From contig NZ_OZ242342.1 of NCBI RefSeq assembly GCF_965208555.1, positions 186,001 through 250,000 of the forward strand: 64,000 nucleotides of DNA. The letters are read 5' to 3'. A model generated the notes under the pieces. It was not told the DNA's origin and ran no database searches. It saw nothing but the letters and a program-made list of their open reading frames with translations. The position numbers were made by a program, and so were the translations under genes. This DNA is from Poriferisodalis sp965208555. Its GTDB lineage: Bacteria; Actinomycetota; Acidimicrobiia; Acidimicrobiales; Poriferisodalaceae. Positions 50,500 to 60,800 of the stretch are shown here, in pieces. How positions within the stretch are numbered: position 1 is the first letter of the stretch; each line of letters starts with the position of its first letter.

Positions 50500-52367
50500 T
50501 GGATCTGCTGCGCCTGTTGACCTGCGGCAGCGTGGACGACGGGAAGTCGACCCTGATCGGCCGGCTGCTGCATGACTCGCAGCTGATCTACGAGGATGTA
50601 CTGGCCGGCTTGGCCGCAGACTCGGCGACCCACGGCTCAGCGGGCGACCAAGTCGACCTGGCGCTGCTGATGGACGGCCTGCGCGCCGAGCGCGAGCAGG
50701 GCATCACCATTGACGTGGCGTACCGCTACTTCTCCACGGCCAGGCGGAAGTTCATCATCGCCGATACCCCTGGGCACCCCCAGTACACGCGCAACATGGC
50801 GACCGGCGCCTCGACCTGCGACCTCGCGGTCATCCTGATCGACGCCCGCCACGGTGTGCTGCCCCAGACCAAGCGCCACAGCCACATCGCCAGCCTGCTG
50901 GGCATCCGCCAGGTGGTGGTGGCGGTCAACAAGATGGACCTCATCGGCTGGTCGCAGGATCGGTTCACCGAGATCTGCGAGAACTACCGCTCGTTCGCCA
51001 AAGCGCTCGGGTTCGGCGAGCCGTACTTCCTGCCGATGTCGGCGCTGCTGGGCGACAACGTCGTCAACGCCAGCGACAATCTGGGTTGGTTCGACGGGCC
51101 GCCGCTGCTGGAGCACCTCGAGACGGTCGACGTTGACACCGCGGTCGACACCGTGCACTTCCGCATGCCGGTGCAGTTGGTCGCTCGCCCGGATGCGAGC
51201 TTCCGTGGGTATGCCGGCACGATCGCCTCAGGAACGCTCCGGCCGGGTGATGAGGTGGTGGCGTTGCCGTCGGGACTCAGCTCGGCCGTGGAACGGATCG
51301 CAACCCTCGACGGCGACCTCGAAGTCGCCGGGCCGGGGAGGGCGGTGACTGTGACGCTCGCAGACGAGATCGACATCAGCCGAGGCGATCTGCTGGTGGC
51401 CCCCGGCAGCGAGCCGCAGCGGGCACACGATCTCGACGCCATGGTGGTGTGGATGGCCGAAACCGCGGCCGAGCCGGGCACCTCCTTCCTGCTCCAGACG
51501 GCCAACGCGGTGTCGAACTGCGCGATTCGCAGCATCCGGCATCGAGTCGACATCAACACCGGCTCACAGGAACAGGCACCGGGCCTCGGGCTCAATGACA
51601 TCGGGCACTGCGTCATCACGTCTGACCGGGAGCTCGCGTTCGATTCGTACAGCGCCAACCGGGCGACGGGTTCATTCGTGCTCGTCGACCGACTCACCAA
51701 CGCAACGGTGGCCGCGGGCATGATCATCGGGGCGGCCTCGGCGTGGGACCGCACGCCCGATGCGGCGCTCGTGCGCCAGCGCTCGGAGATCAGCGATGCG
51801 GAACGGGCCATCCGCTTCGGCCAGCAGCCGTGCACCATCCTGCTGACGGGCCTCACCGCGGCCGGCAAGTCCACGCTGGCCACGGCGCTGGAGCGGGAGC
51901 TGTTTGATCGGGGCAAGGTGTCGATCCGCCTTGACGGTGAGAACGTCCGCATGGGCATCTCCCGTGACCTGGGGTTCAGCACCCAGGAACGCTCGGAGAA
52001 CCTGCGCCGGGTGTCAGAGGTTGCACGGCTCGCGAACGGCCAGGGGCTGATCGCCATCGCCGCGCTGGTGGCACCCGATCACGTGGTTCGACAACGCGCA
52101 CGTGATCTCGTGGGTGCGGATCGTTACGTGGAGGTGTTCGTGGACACGCCCATCGAGGTGTGCCGCGAGCGTGATCCCCACGGCCTGTACGCGATGGCCG
52201 ATCAGGGAGAGATTCCGCGCTTCCCCGGCGTATCGGCTCGCTATGACCGGCCAACCGACGCCGACCTGCGCGTCGACACGTCCGCCCAGAGTGTGGACGA
52301 GTGCGTCGAGGCAATCCTGCGCATGCTCACCGAGCGCGGCTTTCTGCGGGGACCGAGTACCCCGTGA
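50499..52367 (+). CDS. cysN: Bifunctional CysN GTPase/APS kinase (CysNC)
   Basis: A 622-residue fusion. The N-terminal EF-Tu-like GTPase has Walker A GSVDDGKST (about 11-19), DTPGHPQY and NKMD. Residues about 440-622 form an APS kinase with GLTAAGKST near 450, the LDGENVRMGISRDLGF block and DTPIEVCRERDPHGLY. The N-terminal half powers the sulfurylase by GTP hydrolysis; the C-terminal half phosphorylates APS to PAPS. The kinase P-loop departs slightly from the usual GLSGAGKST. The start codon lies in the stop of cysD. Confidence 0.95.
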   Translation: MDLLRLLTCGSVDDGKSTLIGRLLHDSQLIYEDVLAGLAADSATHGSAGDQVDLALLMDGLRAEREQGITIDVAYRYFSTARRKFIIADTPGHPQYTRNMATGASTCDLAVILIDARHGVLPQTKRHSHIASLLGIRQVVVAVNKMDLIGWSQDRFTEICENYRSFAKALGFGEPYFLPMSALLGDNVVNASDNLGWFDGPPLLEHLETVDVDTAVDTVHFRMPVQLVARPDASFRGYAGTIASGTLRPGDEVVALPSGLSSAVERIATLDGDLEVAGPGRAVTVTLADEIDISRGDLLVAPGSEPQRAHDLDAMVVWMAETAAEPGTSFLLQTANAVSNCAIRSIRHRVDINTGSQEQAPGLGLNDIGHCVITSDRELAFDSYSANRATGSFVLVDRLTNATVAAGMIIGAASAWDRTPDAALVRQRSEISDAERAIRFGQQPCTILLTGLTAAGKSTLATALERELFDRGKVSIRLDGENVRMGISRDLGFSTQERSENLRRVSEVARLANGQGLIAIAALVAPDHVVRQRARDLVGADRYVEVFVDTPIEVCRERDPHGLYAMADQGEIPRFPGVSARYDRPTDADLRVDTSAQSVDECVEAILRMLTERGFLRGPSTP

Positions 52368-52978
52368 GCGAGGGTTCCGAGAACGAGCCGGTGTCGCGCA
52401 ACATCGTGCGGGCTGAAGGGCGGGTGACCGGAGCCGACCGCGAGGCGCACTTCGGCCATCGCGCCATGACGGTGTGGTTCACCGGCCTGTCGGGCAGCGG
52501 AAAGTCGACCTTGGCGTTCGCTCTGGAGGAAGCACTGCTGCGGCGCGGCATTGCGGCGTACGTGCTCGATGGCGACAACATCCGCTTCGGCCTGAACCGT
52601 GACCTCGGCTTCTCGCCGGAGGACCGCACCGAGAACATCCGCCGCATCGGCGAGGTGTGCCGCCTGTTCACCGACGCCGGCATCGTCGTGCTGACAGCGT
52701 TCATCTCGCCCTACGTCGCCGACCGCGACCAGGTGCGCGCGATCCATCCCGACGGCGCCTTCTGCGAGGTGTACGTCGACACGCCGCTGGAGGTCTGCGA
52801 AGCCCGCGACCCCAAGGGCCTGTATGTGAAGGCCCGCGCCGGCGAGATCGGTGACTTCAGCGGCATCTCGGCCCCCTACGAACCGCCGCCCTCCCCCGAG
52901 ATCACCGTCGACACCTCCCAGCCGCTCGACGCCTGCATCGCCCAGCTCCTCGCCGCCTTGCCACTCGGCCTGGAGTGA
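52364..52978 (+). CDS. cysC: Second, stand-alone adenylylsulfate kinase
   Basis: A 204-residue APS kinase. Walker A FTGLSGSGKST is near residue 41, LDGDNIRFGLNRDLGF follows, and DTPLEVCEARDPKGLY and ISAPYEPPPSPE complete the family pattern. GTG 52364 overlaps the cysNC stop by 4 bases (GTGA). It duplicates the activity of the CysNC C-terminal domain. Two APS kinases in one operon, one fused and one free, suggests high PAPS demand for the sulfotransferases upstream, or that the free kinase supplies activity the fused one lacks. Confidence 0.93.
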   Translation: MSEGSENEPVSRNIVRAEGRVTGADREAHFGHRAMTVWFTGLSGSGKSTLAFALEEALLRRGIAAYVLDGDNIRFGLNRDLGFSPEDRTENIRRIGEVCRLFTDAGIVVLTAFISPYVADRDQVRAIHPDGAFCEVYVDTPLEVCEARDPKGLYVKARAGEIGDFSGISAPYEPPPSPEITVDTSQPLDACIAQLLAALPLGLE

Positions 52979-53017
52979 CGGCAAGAGGGATCTTGCCGAC
53001 AGCCGTTTGTTGACCCC

Positions 53018-53935
53018 TCAGTCGCTGTGGTCAGAGAGGTCCTCGGCACTCAGGGTTCGCATGCGTTCCTCGTAATCGGCCCAGCCGACGAGATTCCGGG
53101 CGTCGTCGAATGTTGCCCGCGGACCGCCGGCGCCGCCGCCGGATGCGAGTTTGTCTGCAGCACCACCCATTGCCGTGATGCCGGCTAGCAGCAGCGACAC
53201 CGGATAGATCACGAGGGAGTATCCGATCTCGGCGAGCGATGTTGGGCTCAGCCACGGTGTCTTGCCGTCCTCGACGAGGTTGACGGTCTTGTGGCCGGCC
53301 ACTTCAGCGCAGTAGCGCTCCATCTGTTCGGGGGTCTCCAGTGCCTCCACGAAGGTGACGTCGGCGCCTGCTTCTGCGAAGGCTTCTGCACGCCACAAGG
53401 CCTCGTCCAATCCGTGGGTCGCGACCGCATCGGTGCGCGCCATGACGAGAATGTCGAGACCATGCTCGGTGCGGGTGCGCACACACGCCCGGATCCGTTG
53501 CACCGCCTCGCTGCGGTCCACCACTTCTTTTCCCGCCGTATGGCCGCAGCGCTTCGGCCATACCTGGTCCTCGATCATCACGCACGCCAGACCCGCTTGC
53601 GCATAACCCAGCAACGTCCGCTCGGCGTTGATCGGGTTGCCGTAGCCGGTGTCGCCGTCGCCGATGATCGGCAGCGAGGTTGCCGCGCACACGCTGCGGG
53701 CCTGGTCCACCATCTCGCCGTAGCTGAGCAGACCGACGTCGGGCAGGCCGAGCCTCGCCGCTGCCACCGAGAACCCGCCGAGGAATCCGGCCTCGAACCC
53801 GGCTTGCTCCAGCAGCCGGGCCGACAACCCGTCGAAGCAGCCGGGTGCCTGGACGATCGACTTCGACTCCGATGCTGAGAGCAGGAACTCCCGGAGACGA
53901 GCGGCTGCATCGCCGCGGTGCGGGAACAGCGTCAC
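53018..53935 (-). CDS. Isocitrate lyase/PEP mutase-family protein
   Basis: A 305-residue TIM-barrel enzyme. GDGDTGYG (92-99) holds the metal-binding aspartates and KRCGH (128-132, C130) is the loop found in 2-methylisocitrate lyase/oxaloacetate-decarboxylase-type members. It also has IEDQVWPKRCGH and ILVMARTDA. It could cleave a 2-substituted malate or isocitrate, or act as an oxaloacetate hydrolase. Start ATG 53935; it is convergent with the cysC end, with 39 bases between. Carbon skeleton not assigned. Confidence 0.88.
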   Translation of the reverse strand: MTLFPHRGDAAARLREFLLSASESKSIVQAPGCFDGLSARLLEQAGFEAGFLGGFSVAAARLGLPDVGLLSYGEMVDQARSVCAATSLPIIGDGDTGYGNPINAERTLLGYAQAGLACVMIEDQVWPKRCGHTAGKEVVDRSEAVQRIRACVRTRTEHGLDILVMARTDAVATHGLDEALWRAEAFAEAGADVTFVEALETPEQMERYCAEVAGHKTVNLVEDGKTPWLSPTSLAEIGYSLVIYPVSLLLAGITAMGGAADKLASGGGAGGPRATFDDARNLVGWADYEERMRTLSAEDLSDHSD

Positions 53936-53968
53936 CGTGCGTCGACTCCTTGGCGCTCATGGCGCATC

Positions 53969-54001
53969 GCAAACATGCCGGTTGCAGTCTGTCAGGAGTG
54001 C
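53969..54001 (+). repeat. 33-nt direct repeat copy A
   Basis: Matches 60970-61002 at 28 of 33 positions in the same orientation; the core TGCAGTCTGTCAGGA is identical. It lies 33 bases upstream of the ATG of the minus-strand gene at 53935. Confidence 0.6.
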
Positions 54002-54030
54002 CAGAAGTGCGAACTGTGCAAGCGCAGCCG

Positions 54031-54783
54031 TCAGTCCCAGGTGCCGAACTGGAAGGCCTCGCTGGGCAGGGCTCGCCACTGCTGCCAGACCGCGGGGTCG
54101 CCGTCGGTGACTTCGACACCTGAGTGCGGCCGGCCCCACAGACCGAGCAGCACCTGGACCGGTGGTCCTTCAATCACCACTGATGCAGGCGACTCGGACT
54201 CGGGCAGCGGCTCGATGGTCACGCTGCCGACTTCGCCGTCGGCATCGACGAGCCGGGCGGTGAGCCCGCCGGGATCTCGTTCGAGGACGCGGCGCATCGC
54301 TTGCAGGAAGAACTGGCACGTGTAGTGGGCGGCGTCGAGCGCCTGCGCCGGCGTCATCGAGTGCTCGTGATCCAGCGCCGCCTCGACGTCAAGCCGGTGC
54401 ATGCCGAGCTCGGAGGCTGCGTGCCAGGCCCACAGCCGCGGATTGCCTTCGCCTCCGGTCATCGAGAAGTAGCAGCGCCGATCGAGATCACCGGTGAGTT
54501 GATCGATGGCCGAATGCGCCCACGCTGCGAGTTCTGCCGGAGGGGTTCCGGTCGGCTTGCGGCCGGCGCGCTCGTAACCGCGTGCCCGAGACTCGGGATC
54601 CTCCGGCACCGAGGTCATCATCTCTTCCCACGCGATGGACACCCGGCCGATGTGCGACGCCGCGTTGTAGACCGTCCAGCCCGGGCAGTTCGGCACCGGC
54701 ACTGCCTGCTCGGCGTTGCTGCGGCCGCAGATGTAGTCGATGGCCGAGCGGGCGGCAGCGACCCGTTCGGAATGATCAAGCAT
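54031..54783 (-). CDS. Mycothiol-dependent maleylpyruvate isomerase-like (DinB-fold) protein
   Basis: A 250-residue protein with the actinobacterial mycothiol-dependent isomerase pattern: VPNCPGWTVYNAASHIGRV at the N-terminus, WAWHAASELGMHRLDVEAAL in the middle with metal-site histidines, and a C-terminal SCP2-like part ending in GRPHSGVEVTDGD. The family isomerises maleylpyruvate or transfers mycothiol, a low-molecular thiol specific to actinobacteria. ATG 54783 follows GGGGAATGGAC and is preferred over ATG 54831, which overlaps the A2M gene. It is 44 bases after the A2M stop on the same strand. Substrate is uncertain. Confidence 0.87.
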   Translation of the reverse strand: MLDHSERVAAARSAIDYICGRSNAEQAVPVPNCPGWTVYNAASHIGRVSIAWEEMMTSVPEDPESRARGYERAGRKPTGTPPAELAAWAHSAIDQLTGDLDRRCYFSMTGGEGNPRLWAWHAASELGMHRLDVEAALDHEHSMTPAQALDAAHYTCQFFLQAMRRVLERDPGGLTARLVDADGEVGSVTIEPLPESESPASVVIEGPPVQVLLGLWGRPHSGVEVTDGDPAVWQQWRALPSEAFQFGTWD

Positions 54784-54827
54784 CGTCCATTCCCCGCGTT
54801 CGCATCCGTCACTCGTAGTGTGCGCGC

Positions 54828-57800
54828 TCACCGTTGGTGCCGAACCACGACGATGTCAGTCCCGGAACGGCCGAACACTTCGGGGGCGTAGATCTCCTCG
54901 GCCTTGGCTGAGGGCACGATGTAGGTGCCGGGGGTAGTCGCCCGGACGACGTAGCTGTACTCATGAGTGCCCGCCCACAGGTACGACGAGAAGGCCTCCG
55001 CACGATCGTCGCGAAGATTCTGGTGGCTGTACCACGTCCGCCTCCACCATGAATCGGCGGCCCCGCCGCCACGGGAGTCGACATCGCCGGTCACCGCCAG
55101 CGCCGGGTTGAGCGGCTCGAAGCCCGCAGGCAGGGGATCGACCAGCGCCATGTTGGTGCGTCGGCTGTCGTTGACTATGGTCACCGTGACCCTCACCTGA
55201 GCCCCGGCCAGCACATTCCAGACACCGTCGTCGTCGCGCCACACGTCGCCGGGGTCGTCGACTGCCGCGTAGCCGCGCTGCACCACGAAACCCCGGTCCG
55301 CCGGATCGAGGTTGAGGTCGTCGGGGGCGTAGCGAAGACCGAGCCGGTAGTAGAGGCGGCCTTCGCCGTCCTTGTGGACGACGAGATTGGTGTCGCCTGC
55401 TGCCAGCAACTCCGTCATCGGGACCAGCGTGAGGGCGCGATCGGTGCTGCGCCCGGAGAACTGGTGCTCTGCGGCGTAGAGCTCACCGAGCCACACCCGT
55501 GCGACAAAGTCGGGATCGTCCGCCTCGAAGACGGCGAAGTAGCGATTCAGCGCCAGCAGAATGAACGAGTTCTCTTGGATGTTGCGCCAGCGACCCTTCA
55601 CCCGATTGGCCAGCAGTCCGGCCACGACCTTGGCGACGAGATCCGATTCGGGCGCCATCGTGATCAGAGCATCAAGCACGATGGCATCGGTGCGACGGTT
55701 GGAATGCAGCAGAAGGTATGCGTCTTCGCCGTAGTCCGTGACGAACGCTGCTGCCCCCGCAGTCTCGACGACGCGGTTGTTGAGTACCCGCTCGATGTCC
55801 GCCTCCGCGGCATCGTCGCCGACGACCGGCCAGATCCAGGCAAGGGCATCCGATTCGAGATCCGTGCCCCGGCGCTGCCACAGCGCGAGCGCTGCCTCGA
55901 CGTCCCGGTCGCCGCCCAACGATCGCACGTGGAGCGCGTAGGCCAGCAGCGCGTCCTTGCTTCGCTGGCTGTAATCGGTGGGGATCCGATCTTCGATGCT
56001 CCGCAGATACCAATTCCCGTTGGACATGACGCGATCGGACACCGTGAATCCCGCGGTGCGGGCAATGGTCAGCGCATGCATCGCCTGAATCGACTGGTAA
56101 GGGCTCGAGGGGCGGTAGCGCGACCACCATCCGAATCCCCCGTCGTTGTTCTGGAGAGTCGACAGCTCGGCGATGTCACGGCGTACCGTGGCATCGAGCT
56201 CGTCGGGGCTGGCGAGGCCCTCGGCCTCGAAAGCGCCGAGCACGTCGCGCAGCGCGGAGATGGCCTTGATGCGGCTGGCGTAGGCATCGGAGCTGGGGTA
56301 GCGGTAGTCGGCGAGATACAGCACCGCGTCGGTCAAGGCTTGGAGCGCGGTCGATGAAGTGTTGATCTCGAGCCCGCCGAACTGGGGAATCACCTCTCGC
56401 GGCGCAGATATCGACTGGATGATTGCGCCCTGGTCGATCACGCCATAGGTGGCGAATGCCTCAGCGGTGGCCGGCGTGTACACGGGCAGGGCGACGATCT
56501 GCGCGTCGGCATGGTCGCCCGACACCGCCGCCGCCCGGAAGCGAGCGGTGCCTGGCGAGACCGTCCGTGCCGGGAACCGGACTTCCACCCGGTCGTTCGC
56601 AGGCACCGTGACCCGCCGACCTGGCGACCCGACCAGCTCGAGGTTGGAGGTCTGCACCACCACATCCACCGTCATCGCCGAGTCGGTCTGGTTCTGAACG
56701 ACGATCGGCAGCTCGAACTCGTCTCCGTAGTTGAAGAACCTAGGTGCGGAGGGCCGCACCCCAAGGGGCAATCGGGCTGTGATGGCAGATTCGGCGGTGC
56801 CGAATCGCTCGACACCGTCGACCGCCACCGCCATCACCCGGTAGCGCGTGAGGTTGTCCGGAAGCTCGAAATCGACGGTCATCCGGCCCGCGGCATCGGT
56901 GGTCACCTCGGGGTCAAACAGCGCCAGCGCGTCGAGGTTCTCGCGGACGTCAATGGCAAGCCCAGCCGCGCCGGATCCGCCGTACCCACCGGAATCGTCG
57001 TCAACCGACTCCGCGGCCACCGCATCGTCCGCCATCTCTTCGTCCTCGATCAAGCGCAGGAGTTCTGGCGGGCTCTCGAGCAGGATGCTGTCTCTGCTTC
57101 GCGCGATACGCACGTGCGCAGTCCGGGGGCGATAGAAGACGTCGATGGGGTCGAGCAGCTCGTAGCCCGACAGAGCCAGCACCGCCTCGTCCACCACGAT
57201 GAGCAGCACGTTGGCTCCCTCCACGGGAGTACCCCCGGGGCCGCTGACCTGCACTGCGATGCTCGTGGCGGCGCCAGGCTTGACCACCGCCGAATCGGGC
57301 TCGACAGCGACGTCAAGCGTCCGCAACATGGGCGGGACGCGCAGCAGGGCTCGCCCCGTGGCATAGGCGGGGCGAGGGGGTGCGCCGCCCAAGCGTGTGC
57401 CGTCGGCGGCGGTTCGCTCGGTGACCGAGACGATCTCGACCTGCACCGCAAGCTGGGGAACATGGTCGTCGGTGATCGGCACTTCGAGCACCGCTGCATG
57501 GTCAACGATCTCGAATGTGCGGAGCTCGATGATCTGATTGTGGACGATCGTCAGCAGACCGGTAGCCGTTGCGAAGGGCGAGTCGACGAGGATCTCTGCC
57601 GTGTCGCCCGCGGCGTACGTCTCGGCGTCGGGAACCAGGTTGGCGACCTCGAGATCGACGCCTCGGCTCGGGGCGCCGCTGCTCCCGCCCGCAACCCAGC
57701 GGGTCAACTCGCTGCGGCTGGATCGCCCCGCGTCGTCGACGACACTGGCCCAGATGCGGTAGCGGCCGCCAGTGTCTGCCGCGAACTCGCATTCGACCGG

Positions 57801-60800
57801 CGTCTGCTGCGACATGGCCTCGCAGGTCTCAGCGTCCTGATGCACCTCGGTCCACTGGCCGTCGACGTAACGGTGGGCGATGCGCGCCGCGGTGATCTCG
57901 AATGGTCGCCCCGCCACCGCGTTGCCGTCGATATCGGTCACCACAGCACTGATGTCAAGCCCGTCTCCGGCCCTCACGAACGTGCGAGGGGAACGAATGC
58001 CGACATAGAGGCTGGCAGGATGCACCAAGACGTTGACTGCCGACGCCCATCGCTGGCGATTCACGTCAGTCACCTGCGCTTCGGCGGTCACTGCGACGGG
58101 AAGCTGGTCGCCGTCGCCCTCAAAGTCGATGCGCAGGTAGTGGCTGCCGCTGGCGTCGGTCGTGCCCAGGTAGATCTTGCGCTCCGGTTCGACCCACGGC
58201 TCGTCGAAGTGCCCGAAGTGCCACCAGGGATGCCAGACACCGAAGGTGAACCCGTTCCAGTTGGGCGGTGAGTAGGAGCCCTGGCGGCTGGTGACCGTCC
58301 AGGTGACCTCGGCGTCGGGAAGCGGTCCGCCGGAGAAATACGTGGCGTCGACCGCTGTCACCGCATGCTCGCCGACGAGATGGGGGCCCGATGATGCGAG
58401 TCGTGCATCTACTTCGAACTCGGGACGGCGGAATTCCTGGACCTGAAACGCATGATGGTGCCGGCCATCTTCGGAGCTGCCCAGGTACCTCAGCACGATG
58501 CTGGCCCAGCCGAGGTTTGCCTCCTCCGCCAGTTCGACGGTGAGATCAAACCCTCCGTGCTCGTCCAGGCGGATCTCGCCATTGCCGAGATCGTTACCGA
58601 ACGGACCGGAGGCGTTGTAGGCGACCAGCCCCCCGCGAGGGAGGAACTCGAGGCGGCCGTCGCCGCTCAGATCGAGATTTCGCACCCAGCCCTTCAGGTG
58701 CACCGTCTCGCCGGGGCGATAGATGCCGCGGTCGTCCGCGATGTACCAGATGAGTTGATCGTTCTGCGGCCACGCCTGGATGCTCGCGGTGTTGATGGCC
58801 CGGTCGGCACCGATCGAGGCGACGGCCCACCGATGCGCGCCGTGGTTGAGCGAGGCGCGCGCAAGGCCGTGACCATCGGTGGTGAACTCCCTGGCCCGGC
58901 CCTCGAACGCGACGTTCACGCCGGCGAGTGGGTTGCCGGAGCGCAAGTCCGTGGTCCACACTGCCGCATCGCGACCATCGGTGATCACGTCGAGGCCGAT
59001 GTCGGTGTCTTGCACCCACGCCATCGTCGAATGCCGGCGCTCGCTGCCTGCGAGTTCACCGGCACCGCTGACAATCATCACCACATGCCCGTGCTGGCCG
59101 TTGAGAGCGCCGGAGAGATCGATGGGAATCTCCACGAGCCCGTCGTGGTCGATGCCGGTATCGACGATCTCGTCGACTGCCAGCGGCCACGGCACAGCGA
59201 TCTCATTCGTGTCCCGACCCCATCGCCAGTCAGACACAAAGTCCAGGAACGATCCGTAGTCGCTGGGCTCCACGTCATAGAGGCGCACCCGCAGCTGCTC
59301 CCATTGACGCACCATCACGGGAATCGTCTGGTGCGCTCCGAGCGGATCCACGGTGGCCAGCAGTCCCCCCGCGAAGCCGAGGGCGGGTCTGGCTTCGTCG
59401 ACGTGGAATTCGACGGTCTCAGGCGCTCCCAGCGTCTGACCGAACACGTCGCCTAGCGCCGGGGGAAGCAGTACCTCGTACGCGGTGCCGCCCACGGTCG
59501 GACCGGCGATGATGACGGCGCTGTCGTGCACCGAGACCGTGGCACCCGGCAGTGCGGGCATGATGGTGATATCGGCAGCATCGAGCGTCTCGGCATCCAG
59601 TGCATTGTTGAACCAAGCGACGAGCGCACTTCCCGGTCGGCACCCGTACAAGGCGCAGTTGTCGCCCTCCAGCCGCAGCGGCGCATACGTGCGTCCCTCC
59701 GCGATCGACGAGTCGGGTGTGGTGTTGGGGCCCTCGGCTGACGGCAGGTGCGGACCGACCTCGATCCTGATGTGTGAGTCGGGCTCAAGCGGCGCCGTCG
59801 GGCGGAACGCGACCCATGTGTCATCGAGCGCTTGCCCTCTCAGGGACCTGATGTACTCATCGCCGTCGATCTCGGCGGCAGTGGCGAGGCGGATCTGCTG
59901 CCGTTCGCCGTCGGCCGACAGCGCGATGGCCCCGAGCGCCGCGCCAGGATCGATGCGCTGATCGAATGCGACGAGAAAGACCGGTTGCAGATCGAGCGAG
60001 TCGTGCTGGGGGACGAGCCACAGCATGCCGGGCGCGGGTGTCTCGAACTCGAAGCGAACCGCCTCGGCCAGTTCGCCGCCGGCTTGCGATGTCGTGCCTG
60101 CGGGAGCTTCGACCGCATACGACGTCGCCATGGGCAGGCGATCGAGTACGTCGGGATCGTGCTCGAAACGCAGCGTGCGGGTGCCGATCCACTGCCACCG
60201 CCCCGGCAGCGGGGGTGTGATGGTGACCGGAACGTCGATGCTGTCGATCTGGCTGACCGTGGCCAGCGGCACCATGGGCTGATTGAAGGTGATGCTGACG
60301 AACGGGGCGATTCCCACGTGGCCCTCAGGCTGCACGCGCAACACCTCGAGCGGCCCGGCGTCGACGCCAGGTGTGTCGAGATCCGACCCAGCCGGGAACG
60401 GCCGATCAATGGTCTCGCCGACGCGGGGCGGCGGCAGCGTCTCGGCCGGACGACGGAAGTCGACGGCGTCGCTCTCGTCGTCGTCCCACGGCGGAAGCCG
60501 GTCGATCACCGCGCTGACTTGGGCAGCATCCAGCTCAACGCTGTCGGCGCGCCTCGCTGCCGGCAGGCTCTGGCTGCCGATCGCTTCGCCCTCGCTCAGG
60601 CGAACGGTCAGCGATGTGCCCCGCCCCGGAGCGCTGAAGCCCCCGGCCGAATCCCCCCGAACGGTTACCGGCGTGCTGCCAGACCGTTCATCCCCGTCGC
60701 GATCCGTCAGCGTGGTGCCAGAAGGGTCGTCCCCGTCGCTCACCACAGGCACAGGCGTGCCGGCGGACCGGCCGTTCTCGCCCGCGTCGCCGTCGCCCGC

